Source of the DNA: Chamaea fasciata | Taxonomy: Eukaryota > Chordata > Aves > Passeriformes > Sylviidae | Assembly: GCA_029207755.1 (NCBI GenBank) | Contig: JARCOQ010000012.1 | Coordinates: 17,967,740 to 18,031,739 of the forward strand | DNA: 64,000 bases | Reading direction: 5' to 3' | Shown here: in pieces, positions 60,001 to 64,000 of the stretch | Layout: every line of letters begins with the position of its first letter | Numbering within the stretch: the stretch's first letter is position 1 | Made by a program: the position numbers and the translations under genes | The notes under the pieces: generated by a model | What the model saw: only the letters and a program-made list of their open reading frames with translations | Told to the model about the DNA's origin: nothing | Databases searched by the model: none

Positions 60001-62854
60001 ATTAAAAAAAGATTTTTAAGCACAGCAAGATAGCCAGAGCCTTTAAGGCTAGCTTTGGCTGTATGAACAAAGCACTGAGTTCTGTGGCAGGCTCATAAAG
60101 ACCATACTTCCCAGTTAATCTTACTGGAGATACAGTGGTGAGGTGGCTGGGAGCTACTCAATCTTTTTTTTAAAGTGCTAATTGCATATATTCTCTTGAT
60201 GTTTTTTCCAGCAAGGAAACAGTTGGAAGCCTTTTGTTGAGTTAGGCATTGTTTTGAATTAAAGTCACGACAGTGTTTCAGTATCTTTGTGTTGTCTGAT
60301 GCACAGTCATGGAGAAGGAGCAGTGTGCTCTTTACAGCCAGCAGCCTGTGGTTTACGCCCCATAAACTGTAGATCACCCACATTTCTTTCTGAGGCAAGC
60401 CTCAGCAAATTCAGGCTTGCAGGATTTCTTTGTATGGTTTGCAGTTCCAACATGCTGAGTCCTGTTTGCGTGTTCAGGCTCATGTGAACTAGGAAGTGTC
60501 CAACTGATGTCAAAACAAAACCAATTCATATGGAATCAGATCCAAAGTTTACTGAAGCCAATGCTAGAGGCTCATGACTTCAGCCTTTTGACCGGATGTA
60601 TCTTCTGTAGTGTGACCAATGACGTTCACCTCCTTTGCCTGCTTGTCTGAACGCATTTCTGTCACCTGAGATGAGTAGGAAAGGTCTTCCCAAGGCAGTC
60701 TCCTGAGCTGCAAAGAACTGCACCTGATTTTCCTTTTTCTATTGATTTTGTGGTGACCAGATACTTGAGTAACATGCCAGAAGCAACCTATTAAAACAGG
60801 CTGAGGGCACCTGAACACAGTGCTAGCTGGAAAAGCATGACCCTGAAGTCTCCAGGACTGGTAGCAGAATGCTGCCTACACGTAAGACAAACATAACAGG
60901 AACAGATGCTTTCACTGACTAGTGTGAAGGTGCTTACTCCAGGTTTGCATCATGAACTGCAGCAATAGATGTGTGTGGCAATGTGGAGTAGTGTTTGAAG
61001 AGGGACTCAACACTACTCCTCCAAGGTGGCTGCTGTAAAAGTTTTGGTACTTGTGACTAATCCCTCATTTCTTAAATCTTTTACTTGTAAGCATGCTTGT
61101 TGGTGACTGCTCTGAATTAGCTTTGGAGAGGTTGGTATCTGTCCCACCTCCCCCTCCAAAAGCACCAGCACATTGCAGGCCTGTGGTTAAGTTCTGCAAT
61201 CTGGTCCTGTATGAAATACTCTGCACTTCAGGTTTGTGGTGCAGTAACTTGAGCAATCCAAGCTATGTGCAACTTGTCATATGGCACTATAAACTAGGAA
61301 CACACTTTCCAACAGTTATTAATTTTCTGCTGCAGCATACAAAATATGCTAGGCCTACCACTGGATTTCAGCGTTTTCAGGCTCACTGATGCCGAGGGGC
61401 AATTCTTGAGGGGCAAACGTATTAGATGAGGAAAAGCTTTTTGTCTCCAACAGTACTTCAAAGACATTTTTCACTTTTTTATATACTGCCAGGATACATG
61501 GGAACACCTGTTACAGATATCAAATGGAGGAGTATTCTCCCAAAATGGAATATTTCTTTTCTGCCTTCCTTGTTTGTCTCTAAGCAAAAGCATTCTTTTT
61601 GTACTGGCATACCTACTTTTGAAAGACTGATCATATTGCATTGGAGAAGAGATTTGAGTGAAACTGTGTATTTATTTGCACCTTGCTCTTCGAATTTACA
61701 GAATAATCCAACCAAATATGATTAGGAGAGAGGAATTAATATTTCTGTATAATCTTTGTCAGTTGATTATGAAGCATTAATGTTTGTTGCCTTGCTTCTC
61801 TCTGATCTGCAAAGAGAAGGTTAGGAAATATCTTTGGTCTCATCTTTCCTGTTATGATAAATAACTGATCTGTGGTCAGAGCTGTAAAGTTCATAACCTA
61901 CCCAGAAAAAACTTAGGAACAAACCACTGCTGCTGCAACATTATGTAAAGTGGAAAACCTATTTTCCTGGGGAGAGGTGCTGCTTAGAGATGATTTCACA
62001 AAAGAGGAAGTCCTTGCTGTTTATCCTGCTTGATCCAAGTGTGCAACATTTCCTGTGGCCAGATCTGCAGTAAAATCAAAGGGGGTAGCCATTTTCTGTG
62101 GTCTATTGCTTCCTATAGCATACACTTATGAGAAGGGAAGAAAACTATAATTTGTTATACAACCACCCCTAACATTCCTTTCCTTATTAATCAATTCTAA
62201 AAAAAAAAATAGATGCATTGGTAATAACCCCACAGGGTCCAACTGATAATCTGTTTTTCACATCTCTCTGGCAGAACCACTGTCTATTTTAAGGTGACAG
62301 AAAGCAGTTTATATGTTTTGAAAGATGGAATTTATCCCTAGGACTTTGGAAATGCAGAAGGTAGACAGCTGATGAAATCTGTTCTTGCAAAAGGTCATTA
62401 TTTAGGTTACAAGGTCAAACACAAAGCAGATAGCAAATGCCATCATTACAATTACCTGCACAGCTTTAAGTCCCCAGTGTATCTGAATAGAATTACAGCA
62501 TTTCATTGCACCCTGTGAAGTTTTTCCATGATGGCTCCTACATGGGCAGTATTTGGCAAGTCTGGAAAAATGCAGATCTATTGAAAACATCTAAACGCAT
62601 TTATTGAAATATCTCTACAGAGTTTTCCAAGGAAACAAGCCATGCTCAGTGCAGCAGAGATCTGCCTTTCTCCTTTGTTTAGGACTGAGGTTGTCATCTG
62701 ATGAAAACTTTCTTGAAAAAGTCCATGTGTGTGCACCCAGAGCCATGCACAGGGAATGCAGTTCTTCCCATTTTCACAAGCACTGAGGCAACTATTCCTC
62801 CTGGACCCTACAGTCTGGTGACTGGCACCCCCTAAACACTGAACTGATTGATGA
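60001..62854. other. Noncoding stretch, no gene seen
   Basis: Short frames under 105 codons on both strands, none recognised. No RNA gene or recent mobile element was seen. Confidence 0.5.
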
Positions 62855-62985
62855 AATCAGTTGCCAGCTGGAGTTCTGGGTGGGTAATGCAGGAGACAGA
62901 GGCAGAATTCCTGGATTCCACTTGTGTCTGACTCAGTGTGTGATCTTCAACAGCAAACGTAAGTCAAATCAGGGCATGCTCTGAT
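62855..62985 (+). repeat. Possible MIR/CORE-SINE-like relic
   Basis: The stretch GAATTCCTGGATTCCACTTG, followed by CTGACTCAGTGTGTGATCTTC and then CAAACGTAAGTCAAATCAGG, follows the order of the MIR core in the plus orientation ('ggttcgaatcctggctctgccactta...gctgtgtgaccttgggcaagtta' pattern as recalled). It is highly diverged, so the call is tentative. Confidence 0.4.
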
Positions 62986-64000
62986 CTGTCACGGAAGGCA
63001 GTTGTGGGATTAATGAGTGTTTGTCAAACCTAGTTTAGTCAATGCTGCAAAACATAGGCACAAGTAACCACTGGGGGCTGGGTCCCATTCTACCAGGAAC
63101 AGGCTGACAGAATTAACGGGGATGCTGCAGTGCAAGGCAATGCTGTTATTAATCTACTGAGAATATTTGTTCCTTCTCAGTACAGGGCTTATGATAATGC
63201 TTTTTCCCTCCCTTTCACTTAATTGGCCACTGCTCTCCGTAATTGCCAGAAACTATTCATTGAACTCATGTACCATTTCAGCTGCATCCTACGGAGTTCA
63301 ACTGTTCTTGCACTGGATCTGTATCCCTGCTCCACATCTCAAACAGCAGAGGGTGGACCCAAATAACCCTAGGACAGAAATATATGCAGATGAACCAGCT
63401 TCTTTTCACTAGTTCAAATTCTTTTGGGACAGGTCGGATTTACTTTTCATGCTCTGAAGAGCTTATAGGACTTGAACCACGTCTCTGCCATTTCCTGGGG
63501 CATCAGACTGGCTGCCGCTGTGAGGAACAATGGGGCAATCAACGTGGGCACAGTTGGGCTCTCTAATTAGCCTGGAAGAGTTTCTACTGCATGCAGTTGA
63601 TGTGATTCCCTCAGAGAGCAGCAGACATGCAGAGCAGCCCAGCACAGGGAGCTGCCTCAGAGCTCCTCCATCGCTGCTCCTGCAGCAGCCAGGGGAAGGT
63701 AGCAGTGCTGGTTTTTGTCCTTGGATACTCAACAATTCCAAGGAGGAAAAATAGAAGAAAATGCTCTTTCTTGGATACTGGTACTAGGAAGAGTCTGAAA
63801 GACAGAATTCAGTACTGAAATGAGCATGCAGACTGCCCTATAGTTGGCTTCAGTGTATCATTGGTTCCTAAAGTTCAGGTGCCAACTTCCTGCCCAGAAA
63901 CCAATATTCTCTTCCTGAAAATATCAAAATGCTGGAAGCAAGTATCCCAAATCTGAGACAACCTAAAAGTGGTTAGGTTTTGCAAATTATCAAAGAAAAA
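62986..64000. other. Noncoding stretch, no gene seen
   Basis: Frames under 95 codons overlap in several registers at 63384-63818, in a patch of higher GC. None has a recognisable domain. The window ends in unique sequence. Confidence 0.5.

Noticed and set aside
59477..60033. 148-codon frame running into the tetranucleotide repeat
   Set aside because: Overlaps the ERVL LTR and the (TATC)n(CATC)n array, and its C-terminal Ile/Tyr/Ser-His repeats are microsatellite translation.
1..64000. CRISPR arrays, bacterial operons, phage or plasmid content
   Set aside because: No spaced direct repeats, no long tandem genes and no bacterial-type gene density; CR1, SINE and ERV remnants show vertebrate nuclear DNA.

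Overview
This window reads as nuclear DNA of a bird, most likely a passerine (songbird). Two fragments carry the CR1 LINE 3' end typical of avian genomes, at 24914-25140 and 27930-28045. At 35902-36037 a tRNA-Ile-like head is joined to a CR1-like tail, the structure of the passerine family TguSINE1. Two solo LTRs resemble avian/passerine endogenous retrovirus LTRs, at 52412-53117 and 59229-59775. The DNA is AT-rich, lacks bacterial gene structure, and is dense in A/T runs and microsatellites. No virus, plasmid or bacterial content was seen.

Genes: no complete protein-coding gene, tRNA, rRNA or CRISPR array can be supported. Nearly all open frames are short and scattered on both strands, as expected of noncoding DNA. 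The window is therefore intergenic or lies inside one or more large introns. The best coding-like segment is on the minus strand at 49602-50174. Its 3' half has vertebrate-like codon choice and ends at a stop, but I do not recognise the product and it lacks an ATG at the start of the open frame. Several short plus-strand segments are bounded by good-looking splice sites: 9844-9899, 11146-11166, 11349-11394, 12571-12691, 28211-28236 and 46812-46847. They are candidates only, because such matches also occur by chance in 64 kb.

Layout: 1-5.5 kb is AT-rich unique DNA with a 23-bp palindrome and an ancient SINE/LINE tail. At 5.55-5.59 kb there is a poly(A) signal plus A-run that looks like a retroposed mRNA end. 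At 5867-6147 lies an uninterrupted 281-bp (AAGGG)n array. From 6 to 24 kb there is mostly unique noncoding DNA with small repeats, one strong G-quadruplex motif and a relatively GC-rich block at 19.4-20.1 kb. From 24.9 to 36 kb come the CR1 pieces, a tRNA-like palindromic repeat and the TguSINE1 copy. From 36 to 52 kb there is mostly unique DNA with a MIR-like relic and the coding-like segment. From 52 to 64 kb come the two LTRs, a second copy of the tRNA-like palindrome, pentamer and tetramer satellites and another MIR-like relic.

The hunt found no new multi-gene system. The items most worth checking are the pure AAGGG array, the two-copy palindromic tRNA-like repeat, the minus-strand coding-like segment near 50 kb and the phase-compatible exon candidates at 9.8-12.7 kb.
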